Of a stretch of DNA of 64,000 nt, positions 1-8,444 are shown in pieces. Below the pieces are notes generated by a model. That model did not search any database, was not told where the DNA came from, and saw only the letters and a list, made by a program, of their open reading frames with translations. Source of the DNA: Roseitalea sp. (GTDB taxonomy: Bacteria > Pseudomonadota > Alphaproteobacteria > Rhizobiales > Rhizobiaceae); the NCBI GenBank assembly GCA_017642895.1, contig JAEPON010000005.1:186001-250000 (forward strand), in the 5' to 3' direction. The position numbers and the translations under genes are program-made. Position 1 is the first letter of the stretch, and each line of letters starts with the position of its first letter.

Positions 1-57
1 CATGGTAAGCGCCGGTGCGCCGACCGCAGCCGCAGGGCAACGAAGGCTCGTCCGCGG

Positions 58-3000
58 CTAGCTGTCGTTTTGTGTCATGGCCAGGAGATTTTCCACCAGC
101 GTCTGGTCGACATTGCCCGTCGCCGGCAGGCCGTTGTCACGCTGGAAAGCGGTGATCGCATCGCGCGTCTTTTGTCCCATCAGGCCATCGACCGGGCCGG
201 CATCATAGCCATTGTCGTTGAGGATCGCCTGGATGTTGGCGACGGCGCGGCGCATGTCCTCTTCCGAGATCGGCGCGGCGGCGGCGGTGACCATGTCTCC
301 GGTCTGCCAGGCTTCCGGCACGTCCACGATGTTCGCCGCCTCGTCCACCGGCTTGGCCCGCCACAGCGCCGTTGCGCCGCGGGCGTTTTCAAGCTGGTCC
401 GGGCGCAGAACATTGGCAATGTCATCACGCTTGGAGGCCGCGTCCTCGTCACCGCTCTGGGCCGCCAGAGCAAACCATTTGTACGACTCACCCAGATCCT
501 GGGGCAGGCCCTGCCCCTTTGCGGCCAGGATACCGAGATTGAACTGGCTGTCGCGGACGCCCAGTTCGGCGGCACGCAAGAACCAGCGGGCTGCCGAATC
601 GAAGTCCGGCGGACCATCGGTGCCGCTGGCGAACAAGACCGCCAGATTGTGCATGGCGCTCGCATTGCCTTGCTCGGCGGCAAGCTGATACCAGGTCTTG
701 GCCGTCGTGAAATCGCGTTCGGCGCCAAAACCCTTCTCATAGAAATTGCCGGTCCTGTACTGGGCCGGCGCAAAACCCCGTTCGGCGGACCGTTCGTACC
801 ATTTGAGCGCTTCGGCAAGATCGCCTTCGCCGGCCCGGGCCTCGGCCGCCAGGGCTTCACCGACGACGTAGAGCGCCATGGCATCGCCATCCGCCGCAGC
901 CTCGCGCAGCGCGACCGAACCGACATCGTCCGGCAGGTCATCGAACCCGGCGACGGTCGGCGCGTCCAGCATTTCGGGCGCGGGTTCAACGGCCTCATCA
1001 ATGGGTGTTTCGGCCAGTTCGGGCGCCGGCGCGTCTGCTGCCGGCTCCGTATCGGCGGGCACGGCATCGGCTTCGGCGAGGATATCGCGCGACGGTGCCG
1101 CATCGGTCGCATCGACCTCCGGTGCGATGATCGCGACGGAATCCTCGGGCACGGTCTCAATGACCGCGGCCGGCTCGCTGCTCCGGGCTGCAACGTTTTC
1201 GGGAGCGGGCGCCAAGAAGCCGCGCACCAGCGGCAAGGCGAGGATGGCAAGCAGGATCGCGCCGGCGGCCATCATGATGGGCTTGCGGCGCCGGGAAATC
1301 ATGCCGGCGACCGATGCCGAGCCGCCGGCGTCCGATGCTGGCTGTCGGCTCGACATCACGCCCGCATCGGCCGCAGCCGCCTGGGCGGCGCGGCGCGCGG
1401 CGGCGATGAAATCGGACTTTCCGGCGTCTGTGCCCGGCGTTTGGGGCGCGTCGGTCGGCGAAGCAGCGCGGCCTGTTCCCTTACGCTCTGATCGTACCCG
1501 CGCCATGATGTCGGCCAGCGCCATCTGTTCGGAGCCCGGCTCGATCGGCTGATCATCGATCACCTGAGGAAGCGGGTCGCCATCATCGCTCGCGGAAATG
1601 GCGGGCTGTTCGGGTTCCTTGCGCGCGCGGCCAAGCGGCAAACGGTCGGTGACCGATTTCAGGAATGATGCCCGCCCCGAGGCGGGCGCTGCCGCGAGCG
1701 CATGTTCCGGACGCTCGCCGAGCGCAAAAAGGGCCGCATCGGCAGCAGCGCGCGCCGGCGACACCGGCTCGGGCGCGGCGGGGCCATCTGGTTCGGCGGC
1801 GTCGAAAACCGTCTCGAGAGGCGGCGCATCGTCGATATGCATGGGCCGGTTTTCAGGCATCGGCGCCGTCGCGGGCATCGGCGTTGCCCTGACCTTTTCC
1901 TCCAGGCCGGACAGATGGTCGACCACCTGAAGCAGCGTATCGTGGATGGCGCCAAACGTCTCGGTGTTGCGGGTGTCGGTTTCGCGCGCCAAGGATTCCA
2001 GCGTGCGCAAATCTTCGGTCAGCCGTTGCAGCGTCTCGGGCATCGCCGCGTCAGCCCCGGCGGTTCCCATACGGCCGGCAACCTCCTCGGCGGCGGTGCG
2101 TGCGGCAGTCCAGATGCTCTCTTCGCTGACCGATGCGGAACTGCCGGCGGCGAGCGCCTCGGACAATTCGGCGATCTGGGCTTCCAGATGAGCGACATCA
2201 ACCGGTGCGGACGCCGCGCCGCCGCTGGCAAGCATCGCGGCGATCTGGTCGAGCCGCTGGTCAAGCTGGGCGACAGACGGGACGGTCGCCTGGATACGTT
2301 CATTGTCGTCGATGCGCCGCGCGATCTCGGTCAAGCGGTCATCGACGGACCGGACGACGTCTTCCGCAGACCGTTCCGCCAGCGCGTTGGCCGCCTGGAT
2401 TTGTGCATCGATCGCCGCCAGACGCTCATCGAGTTCGGCAACCGCGAAGCTGGCCTGATCGTCGGTCAGCGTGTCGGCGCGGGCCAGCGTATCGAGGCTG
2501 TCCGCGATGGTGTCGATGCGGGCATTGAGCGCATCCATGGCTTCGCCCGACACCGTCCCCGGGGCGACGCCCAGGCGCAAGCCGTCAATCCGCGCGGCCA
2601 GTTCCTCGAAACGCTCGTCATAGTCGATCGGCGGATGATCATGCGCATAGGTATCGATCTGGGTTGCGAGCGCGGCAATGCGCGCCTCGATCCGTTCGAT
2701 CATGCTGGCATCGATGCCGCTTGCGGCGGTCGGCGTGATGGCGCTGATCGCCCGGCTGATCTCGTCGAGCCGTCCATCGAGTTCGTCCAAGCCGACGGGT
2801 ACGGCGGCCGAGCTGTGCAGGGCAACTTGCTCGACGGCGCCAGCCAGGGAACGCAGATGGTCTTCGAGCATGTCGAGTTGCAGGGTGCGCGGCAAGTCGC
2901 CGATCGCGTGATGCATGTCATCAAGGCGACCGGACATGGCGCTCAGATCATCGCGCGAGGCCAGCGAGCCGGGAAGTGCCGCAATCTCGCGTTCAATGAC

Positions 3001-3501
3001 GGCCCAACGCTCGGTCAGATCACGCAACGTGTCTTCGCGAGCAAGGGCGGCAACACCCTCCTTGAGCTGCTCGACCTCGGCGCGAAGTCCGGCAACGTCA
3101 CCGGAAGCGGTCGGAACGCGCGGCGACTGACGTACACGGCCGGACCCGCCGTGCGCCGTGCGCATGTCGCGCACCTCATCGCGCAATGCTTCAAACCCGC
3201 CGGCCGATGCCGACATTTCGCGATTGATGTCTTCACGCAAGCGGCCGATCTCGTGGCGCAGCGTATCGGCCCGCTTGTTCCCAACCGGTTGTTCGGGCCG
3301 ACGGTCGCGGCCAGCCTCGAGGGCGCTCTGCCGTGCCTTGATGGCCGCTATATCGCGGTCAGCACCCCGCCGGACGGGCCGCGCGGGGGCCTGTGGAGCC
3401 GGTCCAACACGCTGCTCGAGTGCAGACAGAGCGTCCTGAAGGCGCTCAAGCGTGCCGGTTGAATCAAATCGGCTTCCGGCCTGATTGTAACGGTCGCGCA
3501 T
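58..3501 (-). CDS. podJ: PodJ-like polar organelle development / localisation protein
   Basis: This is a 1147-residue protein with the domain order of PodJ. A long acidic N-terminal region of predicted coiled coils (about residues 10-540) is followed by a proline/alanine-rich cytoplasmic linker and one membrane segment near residue 750 (core AGAILLAILALPL). Sel1/TPR-like repeats lie at about 870-1020 (for example ALKWYERSAERG and TWYQLAAEQGN), and a C-terminal PG_binding_1 domain lies at about 1088-1143 (GPVDGLMGQKTRDAITAFQ). PodJ places pole-specific machinery in Caulobacter and Agrobacterium: the coiled coil recruits partners in the cytoplasm and the C-terminus lies in the periplasm. The ATG follows an AGG motif 6 nt upstream. 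A near-consensus CtrA site lies about 120 bp upstream. It could instead be another member of the same Sel1/PG-binding family, so the symbol rests on architecture only. Confidence 0.85.
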   Translation of the reverse strand: MRDRYNQAGSRFDSTGTLERLQDALSALEQRVGPAPQAPARPVRRGADRDIAAIKARQSALEAGRDRRPEQPVGNKRADTLRHEIGRLREDINREMSASAGGFEALRDEVRDMRTAHGGSGRVRQSPRVPTASGDVAGLRAEVEQLKEGVAALAREDTLRDLTERWAVIEREIAALPGSLASRDDLSAMSGRLDDMHHAIGDLPRTLQLDMLEDHLRSLAGAVEQVALHSSAAVPVGLDELDGRLDEISRAISAITPTAASGIDASMIERIEARIAALATQIDTYAHDHPPIDYDERFEELAARIDGLRLGVAPGTVSGEAMDALNARIDTIADSLDTLARADTLTDDQASFAVAELDERLAAIDAQIQAANALAERSAEDVVRSVDDRLTEIARRIDDNERIQATVPSVAQLDQRLDQIAAMLASGGAASAPVDVAHLEAQIAELSEALAAGSSASVSEESIWTAARTAAEEVAGRMGTAGADAAMPETLQRLTEDLRTLESLARETDTRNTETFGAIHDTLLQVVDHLSGLEEKVRATPMPATAPMPENRPMHIDDAPPLETVFDAAEPDGPAAPEPVSPARAAADAALFALGERPEHALAAAPASGRASFLKSVTDRLPLGRARKEPEQPAISASDDGDPLPQVIDDQPIEPGSEQMALADIMARVRSERKGTGRAASPTDAPQTPGTDAGKSDFIAAARRAAQAAAADAGVMSSRQPASDAGGSASVAGMISRRRKPIMMAAGAILLAILALPLVRGFLAPAPENVAARSSEPAAVIETVPEDSVAIIAPEVDATDAAPSRDILAEADAVPADTEPAADAPAPELAETPIDEAVEPAPEMLDAPTVAGFDDLPDDVGSVALREAAADGDAMALYVVGEALAAEARAGEGDLAEALKWYERSAERGFAPAQYRTGNFYEKGFGAERDFTTAKTWYQLAAEQGNASAMHNLAVLFASGTDGPPDFDSAARWFLRAAELGVRDSQFNLGILAAKGQGLPQDLGESYKWFALAAQSGDEDAASKRDDIANVLRPDQLENARGATALWRAKPVDEAANIVDVPEAWQTGDMVTAAAAPISEEDMRRAVANIQAILNDNGYDAGPVDGLMGQKTRDAITAFQRDNGLPATGNVDQTLVENLLAMTQNDS

Positions 3502-3813
3502 GAAATGCCTGCTTCCTCAAAGAACGGGTGGCCTCACAAGGGGCCCGGAACAACACCGCCGGAAGACGCGCATGGAGGCGGACGGGCGAACCGGCTTCAC
3601 CAACTCTTTAACCAACGTGGTAAACAACGCGTTAACCCCAGCCCGACTGAACAGGGCGCGATGGTTGCCGAATGCGGCCGGCGCGGCACTGTAACCCCGG
3701 CGTAACACCGCGAAACCTGTCGTGACGACACGCCGCCACGTAAACCTTGATGTCAGCCGGATGCCGCGTGCCTTACCCGCCGCATTCGCGCGAGAACAAT
3801 TCGGGGTGCACAG
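3502..3813. other. Intergenic region between podJ-like gene and merR gene
   Basis: This is the 312-bp divergent spacer between the podJ-like gene (-) and the MerR gene (+). I see no convincing gene in it. The centre (about 3600-3640) is locally AT-rich and holds TTAA/TTAACC motifs, described separately as a CtrA-like site. The remainder is GC-rich with no clear hairpin terminator, as expected for two divergent promoters. Confidence 0.6.
3620..3635 (-). promoter_or_regulatory. Candidate CtrA-binding site upstream of podJ-like gene
   Basis: Read on the minus strand this is TTAA, seven bases (CGCGTTG), then TTTACC. The CtrA consensus is TTAA-N7-TTAAC, so the site differs at one core position. 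A second degenerate site (TTAA-N7-GGTAA) starts at 3608 on the plus strand. In Caulobacter podJ is under cell-cycle control, so a CtrA site here is plausible, but the assignment rests on motif matching alone. Confidence 0.4.
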
Positions 3814-4233
3814 ATGACCAATGTCGGGCAGATTCCCGCGGCGGACGGCATCGAGACGGTCTATCGCATTGGCGAGCTTGCGGCCGAATTCGATGTCACG
3901 CTGCGTGCATTGCGCTTTTACGAAGACAAGAACCTTCTCCAACCCCGCCGCGTGGGCAATACGCGGTTCTACTCCCGCCGCGACAGGGCGCGGCTGGCGC
4001 TGATCCTGATGGGCAAGCGCCTGGGCTTTTCCTTGCAGGACATTGCAGAGATCCTGGCGCTCTACGATCCCGCTGACGGCAATCGCCGGCAGTTGCGCCT
4101 TGCTGCCGAAAAAGGCGGCGAGCAATTGGAGCGCCTGCACCGGGAGCGCGCCGACATCGACGCGGCGATCGGCGAGTTGCAGACGATGCTGACCGACATT
4201 GAACGGCAATTGTCTGCCGCGGACGCGCGCTGA
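3814..4233 (+). CDS. MerR-family transcriptional regulator, probable controller of the adjacent fatty-acid operon
   Basis: This 139-residue protein has an N-terminal MerR winged-helix domain (about residues 12-80) with the family signature YRIGELAAEFDVTLRALRFY, followed by EDKNLLQPRR and a dimerising helix (about 95-135, LERLHRERADIDAAIGELQ). There is no cysteine-rich metal-binding tail, which argues against a CueR/SoxR-type sensor. It resembles the small MerR regulators that control acyl-CoA or branched-chain amino-acid catabolism in proteobacteria. It ends about 100 bp before a large perfect palindrome and about 200 bp before the acyl-CoA dehydrogenase gene on the same strand, so that palindrome is its likely operator. 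The ligand, perhaps an acyl-CoA, is inferred and not shown by sequence. Confidence 0.9.
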   Translation: MTNVGQIPAADGIETVYRIGELAAEFDVTLRALRFYEDKNLLQPRRVGNTRFYSRRDRARLALILMGKRLGFSLQDIAEILALYDPADGNRRQLRLAAEKGGEQLERLHRERADIDAAIGELQTMLTDIERQLSAADAR

Positions 4234-4330
4234 ACGCCAGGCCGACAGCACACCCCTGACAGCAGCCCGCGCTTTCCGTTGCGGGCTTTGCGTGCTTGAC
4301 ACAATGCGCAATGATCGCCGGCACAATCAG

Positions 4331-4366
4331 ACGTCAATTTTGACGTTTACGGAAACGTCAAAATTT
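4331..4366 (+). promoter_or_regulatory. MerR-type palindromic operator/promoter of the beta-oxidation operon
   Basis: Perfect 13-bp inverted arms at 4336-4348 and 4353-4365 flank the 4-base spacer ACGG. A further half-site, ACGTCAA (4331-4337), forms a second inverted pair with TTGACGT (4340-4346) across 2 bases, so three half-sites are present. TTGACG doubles as a good -35 element, and long MerR-type spacing puts a -10 near TTTGCTAGAT. The block TTTACG-G-AAACGTCAAAATTT recurs with one mismatch at 45795-45815 before the nitronate monooxygenase gene. Confidence 0.75.
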
Positions 4367-4439
4367 GCTAGATGCCTCGCCAGACGCCGGCCGCGCCCTG
4401 CCCGGACGGCCCGACACACTTGCGATGCGGAGGAAATCC

Positions 4440-6236
4440 ATGCCGAGCTACCGCGCACCGGTCGAAGACACGCTGTTCGTTCTCAACGATGTTCTGAAAT
4501 ATGAACGCTACGACAATCTGCCCGGCTTCGCCGATGCGTCGCCGGATATTGTCGAGGCGGTTCTGCGCGAGGCGGCGCGCGTGGCCGAGGAGGTGTTCTT
4601 TCCGCTCAACCAGGTTGGCGACCAGCAGGGCTGCGTACGCCATGACGATGCCAGCGTGACTACACCGGAGGGCTTCAAGGCCGCCTACCAGACCTACAAG
4701 GAAGGCGGCTGGATGGGCTTGGGTTTTGATCCCGACTATGGCGGCCAGGGCCTGCCCTACACGCTGCACACGGCGGTCAGCGAATATTTTTCCTCGGCCA
4801 ACATGGCATTCGCCATGTATCCGGGCCTGACCCAGGGCGCGATGGCGGCCATTTTGGTGCACGGGTCCGACGCGCAGAAGCAGACCTACCTGCCCAACAT
4901 GGTGGACGGCATCTGGACCGGCACCATGAACCTGACCGAGCCCCATTGCGGCACGGATCTGGGCCTTTTGCGCACCAAGGCGGTGCCGCAGGACGATGGC
5001 AGCTACAGGATTTCCGGCCAGAAGATATTCATCTCGGCCGGCGAGCACGACATGAGCGAGAACATCATTCATCTGGTGCTGGCCCGCATCGAGGGTGCGC
5101 CGGAAGGGGTCAAGGGCATCTCGCTGTTCATCGTGCCCAAATACAAGGTCGGCGAGGACGGCTCGGCGGGCGACGCCAACGGCGTCACCTGCGGCTCCAT
5201 CGAGGAGAAAATGGGCATTCACGGCAACGCCACCTGCGTGATGAACTATGACGATGCCACCGGCTATCTCGTCGGCGAGGCGCACAAGGGCCTCAAGGCG
5301 ATGTTCGTGATGATGAACGAGGCGCGGCTCGGCGTGGGCATGCAGGGGTTGGCGATCTCCGAAATCGCCTACCAGAACGCCGTCGACTACGCCAAGGAGC
5401 GCGTGCAGGGCCGTGCGCTGTCCGGCGCCAAATATCCCGACAAGAAGGCCGATCCGATCATCGTGCATCCGGATGTGCGGCGAAACCTGATGACCATCCG
5501 CGCCTTCAACGAGGCGGGCCGCGCATTCATCCTGTGGGCGGCGCTCAAATCCGATGTCGCGCACCGCTCGGAGGACGACACCGATCGCGAGTTGAACGAG
5601 GAGATGATGGGGCTCCTGACCCCGGTCATCAAGGGCGTTCTGACCGACAAGGGCTTTGATCACGCGGTGATGGCGCAGCAAATGTATGGCGGCCACGGCT
5701 ATGTCGAGGAATGGGGCATGAGCCAGTATGTCCGCGATGCGCGCATCGCCATGATCTATGAGGGCGCCAACGGCATCCAGGCGCTCGATCTGGTCGGCCG
5801 CAAGCTGCCGCAAAATGGCGGGCGCGCGGTGCAGGCCTTCTTCAAGGAAGTCGGCGATTTCTGCGAGGAAAACCGCGACGACGAGCAGATGAGCTTCTTC
5901 ACCAAGCATCTGAAGAAGGGCCTGAACGATCTGCAGCAGGCGACGATGTGGTTCGTCCAGAACGCGATGGCCAAGCCGGACAATGCCGGCGCGGGAAGCC
6001 ATGACTACATGCACCTGTTCGGCCTGGTGGCGCTGGGCTATATCTGGGGCCTGCAGGCCAAGGCCGCGCAGGAGAAGATCGCGGCCGGGGCCAATGGCGA
6101 TGGTCGCTATCTGGAGAACAAGCTGGTCACGGCGCGCTACTTCTTCGAGCGCATCATGCCGGAATCGTCAGCCCATCTGGCGCGGATATCCGCCGGTGCT
6201 GACACGATGATGGCGATCCCCGAAGAGGCGTTTTAG
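4440..6236 (+). CDS. Acyl-CoA dehydrogenase, large (about 600 aa) DmdC-like subfamily
   Basis: This FAD-dependent enzyme should oxidise an acyl-CoA to the 2-enoyl-CoA, the first step of beta-oxidation. The product is 598 residues, the length of the large DmdC-type acyl-CoA dehydrogenases rather than the 380-residue short-chain type. Visible family motifs are the flavin/substrate region [14 protein letters not shown] (about 162), [15 protein letters not shown] (about 292), and [20 protein letters not shown] followed by [14 protein letters not shown], which carries the probable catalytic Glu. The start ATG at 4440 was chosen over an in-frame upstream ATG (4365) because GGAGGAAATCC lies directly before it and family homology begins there. 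It is the first gene of a run with GST, thiolase and FadB/J, behind the MerR-type operator. The exact substrate (fatty acyl-CoA or methylmercaptopropionyl-CoA) cannot be told. Confidence 0.93.
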   Translation: MPSYRAPVEDTLFVLNDVLKYERYDNLPGFADASPDIVEAVLREAARVAEEVFFPLNQVGDQQGCVRHDDASVTTPEGFKAAYQTYKEGGWMGLGFDPDYGGQGLPYTLHTAVSEYFSSANMAFAMYPGLTQGAMAAILVHGSDAQKQTYLPNMVDGIWTGTMNLTEPHCGTDLGLLRTKAVPQDDGSYRISGQKIFISAGEHDMSENIIHLVLARIEGAPEGVKGISLFIVPKYKVGEDGSAGDANGVTCGSIEEKMGIHGNATCVMNYDDATGYLVGEAHKGLKAMFVMMNEARLGVGMQGLAISEIAYQNAVDYAKERVQGRALSGAKYPDKKADPIIVHPDVRRNLMTIRAFNEAGRAFILWAALKSDVAHRSEDDTDRELNEEMMGLLTPVIKGVLTDKGFDHAVMAQQMYGGHGYVEEWGMSQYVRDARIAMIYEGANGIQALDLVGRKLPQNGGRAVQAFFKEVGDFCEENRDDEQMSFFTKHLKKGLNDLQQATMWFVQNAMAKPDNAGAGSHDYMHLFGLVALGYIWGLQAKAAQEKIAAGANGDGRYLENKLVTARYFFERIMPESSAHLARISAGADTMMAIPEEAF

Positions 6237-6248
6237 GGTGCCGCCAGC

Positions 6249-6407
6249 CCTTCTCTCCGCCAGCGGGGAGAAGGTGGCTGCGTCGGTTCGGCGAACCGAC
6301 GCAGACGGATGAGGGACCTTTGTTCTGTGCCCCTCACCCAACTCCGACCAGCAAGCGCTTTTGCGCTTACGGTCTGCGTATCCCTCTCCCCGCGAACGGG
6401 ACGAGGG
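6249..6407. repeat. Complex intergenic palindromic repeat (degenerate copy)
   Basis: The spacer between the acyl-CoA dehydrogenase and GST genes is made of stems: CCTTCTC/GAGAAGG (6249-6255, 6268-6274), a perfect 12-bp-arm hairpin with a one-base loop (6279-6290, 6292-6303), and CCCTC.../GAGGG (6382-6407). CCCCTCACCC lies in between. The same CCCTCTCC/GATGAGGG vocabulary builds the repeat at 8312-8428. Such elements resemble the dispersed palindromic repeats of rhizobial chromosomes. Confidence 0.7.
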
Positions 6408-6423
6408 AAGAAGCGAGGTACTG

Positions 6424-7077
6424 ATGACCGACTTCACACTCTACGGCTTCTGGGAGAGCGGCAACGCCTACAAGGTGGCGCTGATGCTGGAGCTGTGCGA
6501 CGCGGATTGGGCGATCGAACGCGTGGCGTTTTTCACCGGAGAGACCCGGCGGCCCGAATTTCGTGCGCTCAACGTCATGGGCGAGGTGCCGGTGCTGATT
6601 CATCACCGCGCCGATGGCGACTTCGCCATTACCCAGTCGGGCGCCTGCCTGACCTATCTGGCCAAGCATTTCGGCAGGTTCGGCCCCGAAACGGAAGCCG
6701 AAGAGTATGACGTTTTGCGCTGGCTCCTGTTTGACAGCCAGAAAATGTCCGGCTTTGCCGGCCCCTTGCGTTTCCTGCGCACGTTCGCGGGCAAGAGCGA
6801 GGGCGATGATACCGCATTCCTGCATGGTCGCCTGATGGCCGCGCTGAAGGCGCTTGATGCGCAACTGGAAGGCCGGGACTTCATCCTGGGCGATCGACCC
6901 AGCATTGCCGATCTGGCCTGTCAGGGCTATCTGCACTGGCCCGAGCAGATCGGCATTGCCTTTGACGACCGGCCCCATGTGGCCGCCTGGCTGGAGCGCA
7001 TTCGCGCACTGCCCGGCTTTAAACGATCCGAAGACCTGATGCCCTCGGGCCGCGAGCCGGAAACGGCAACGGCCTGA
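6424..7077 (+). CDS. Glutathione S-transferase family protein
   Basis: This 217-residue cytosolic GST-fold protein has an N-terminal thioredoxin-like domain (about residues 1-80; TLYGFWESGNAYKVALML at the start, then NVMGEVPVLIH with the conserved cis-Pro turn and FAITQSGACLTYL at the glutathione gamma-Glu site). An all-helical C-terminal domain follows (about 90-210, FILGDRPSIADLACQGYL). The start at 6424 follows a GAGG motif, and an in-frame ATG at 6361 lies inside the palindromic repeat and is unlikely. It sits between the acyl-CoA dehydrogenase and thiolase genes on the same strand, so it is probably co-transcribed. Its role there is not evident from sequence; removal of reactive enoyl or aldehyde products is one guess. 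Confidence 0.9.
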   Translation: MTDFTLYGFWESGNAYKVALMLELCDADWAIERVAFFTGETRRPEFRALNVMGEVPVLIHHRADGDFAITQSGACLTYLAKHFGRFGPETEAEEYDVLRWLLFDSQKMSGFAGPLRFLRTFAGKSEGDDTAFLHGRLMAALKALDAQLEGRDFILGDRPSIADLACQGYLHWPEQIGIAFDDRPHVAAWLERIRALPGFKRSEDLMPSGREPETATA

Positions 7078-7101
7078 CACGAACAAGACGGGAGAAACCA
7101 G

Positions 7102-8310
7102 ATGGCAGACGCCTTTATCTATGATGCCGTGCGCACGCCGCGCGGACGCGGCAAGAAGGACGGCTCGCTGCACGAAGTGCCGACGCCGCGCCTGGGCGCC
7201 AAGGTGCTCGAAGCGCTGCGCGACCGCAATGAACTGGACACGACAAAGGTCGATGATGTGATCTTCGGCTGCGTCGATCCGGTCTATGAGGCCGGCGGCG
7301 ACATCGCCCGGGCCTCCGTGTTCGAGGCCGGCTATGCGACCGAAGCGCCCGGCATGCAGATCAACCGGTTCTGCGCCTCGGGCCTGGACGCCATCAATTT
7401 CGGCGCCGCCAAGGTCGCGCAGGGCGCCGACGACATCGTCATAGCCGGCGGCGTCGAGTCCATGTCGCGCGTCGGCATGGGCGCCTCGGGCGGCGCCTGG
7501 TACATGGACCCATCGGTCAACATCCCGGCCTATTTCATGCCGCAGGGCGTCTCGGCCGACCTGATCGCCACCAAATACGGATTTTCGCGCGACGATGTGG
7601 ACGCCTATGCCGTCGAGAGCCAGAAACGGTCCGGCGAAAGCTGGGAGAAGGGCCATTTCAAGAAGTCGGTGATCCCGGTCAGGGACCAGAACGGGTTGAC
7701 CATTCTCAACCATGACGAGCACATGCGCCCGGGCACCGACATGCAGTCGCTCGGCCAGCTCAACCCCTCCTTCGTCATGCCCGGCCAGATGGGCGGCTTC
7801 GAGGCGGTCGGCATTGCCGGCCATCCGGAGGTCGAGGCGATCAACTATGTCCACCATGCCGGCAACTCGTCGGGCATCGTCGATGGCGCGGCGGGCGTGC
7901 TGCTCGGTTCGAAGAAGGGCGGCAAGATGATGGGCCTTGAGCCACGCGCCAGGATCAAGGCGTTCGCCAATATTGGCTCGGATCCCACGCTGATGCTGAC
8001 CGGCCCGGTGGATGTCACCGAGAAGCTCCTGAAGAAGGCCAAGATGACGCTCGACGATATCGATTTGTTCGAGCTGAACGAGGCGTTCGCGGCCGTCGTT
8101 CTGCGCTACATGCAGGCCTTCGAGATCGACCATTCGAAGATGAACGTCGCCGGCGGCGCGATCGCCATGGGCCACCCCTTGGGCGCCACCGGCGCGATGA
8201 TCTTCGGCACGGTGCTCGACGAACTGGAACGCCGCGATCTCAACACCGCGCTCGTGACGCTGTGCATCGGCGCCGGCATGGGCACGGCCACGATCATCGA
8301 GCGGGTGTAA
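7102..8310 (+). CDS. fadA: Acetyl-CoA C-acyltransferase (thiolase), beta-oxidation type
   Basis: This thiolase of 402 residues should catalyse CoA-dependent cleavage of 3-ketoacyl-CoA, the last step of beta-oxidation. The nucleophilic Cys lies in [13 protein letters not shown] (about residue 91). The acid/base residues lie in NEAFA, in [15 protein letters not shown] (His about 358) and in CIGAGMGTA (second Cys about 387). The start has a GGGAGAAACCAG Shine-Dalgarno 6-7 nt away. It lies 24 bp after the GST gene and is followed by the FadB/J-type partner, matching a FadA-FadB complex. A biosynthetic thiolase (PhaA) is less likely because of this neighbourhood. Confidence 0.95.
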   Translation: MADAFIYDAVRTPRGRGKKDGSLHEVPTPRLGAKVLEALRDRNELDTTKVDDVIFGCVDPVYEAGGDIARASVFEAGYATEAPGMQINRFCASGLDAINFGAAKVAQGADDIVIAGGVESMSRVGMGASGGAWYMDPSVNIPAYFMPQGVSADLIATKYGFSRDDVDAYAVESQKRSGESWEKGHFKKSVIPVRDQNGLTILNHDEHMRPGTDMQSLGQLNPSFVMPGQMGGFEAVGIAGHPEVEAINYVHHAGNSSGIVDGAAGVLLGSKKGGKMMGLEPRARIKAFANIGSDPTLMLTGPVDVTEKLLKKAKMTLDDIDLFELNEAFAAVVLRYMQAFEIDHSKMNVAGGAIAMGHPLGATGAMIFGTVLDELERRDLNTALVTLCIGAGMGTATIIERV

Positions 8311-8311
8311 G

Positions 8312-8428
8312 GCCCCTCACCCCAACCCTCTCCCCGCAAGCAGGGAGAGGGGGCGCTAACGATCAACATAGCGCCCCTCCCTTCTCCCTGCAGGCTGGGA
8401 GAAGGTGCCCGAAGGGCGGATGAGGGGC
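8312..8428. repeat. Complex intergenic palindromic repeat (intact copy)
   Basis: This fills the fadA-fadB spacer and folds as a closed multi-stem element. The outer arms are GCCCCTCA/TGAGGGGC (8312-8319, 8421-8428). Inside are three hairpins: CCCTCTCCC/GGGAGAGGG (8326-8334, 8343-8351), GGGGCGCTA/TAGCGCCCC (8350-8358, 8369-8377) and CCTTCTCCC/GGGAGAAGG (8380-8388, 8397-8405). All arms are perfect. It lies inside an operon and leaves only 16 bp to the next start codon, so it may affect mRNA stability or read-through. Confidence 0.85.
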
Positions 8429-8444
8429 TTTTGGAGGACCTGAC

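Noticed and set aside
1..3. CAT at the left edge (possible minus-strand start codon for a gene beyond the window)
   Set aside because: Only the first codon would be inside the window and no convincing Shine-Dalgarno lies before it, so no gene can be supported.
3741..3770. ACGTAAAC...GATGTCA upstream of the MerR gene as a possible autoregulatory operator
   Set aside because: Too few matches to the TTGACGT/ACGTCAA half-sites with correct spacing to be called.
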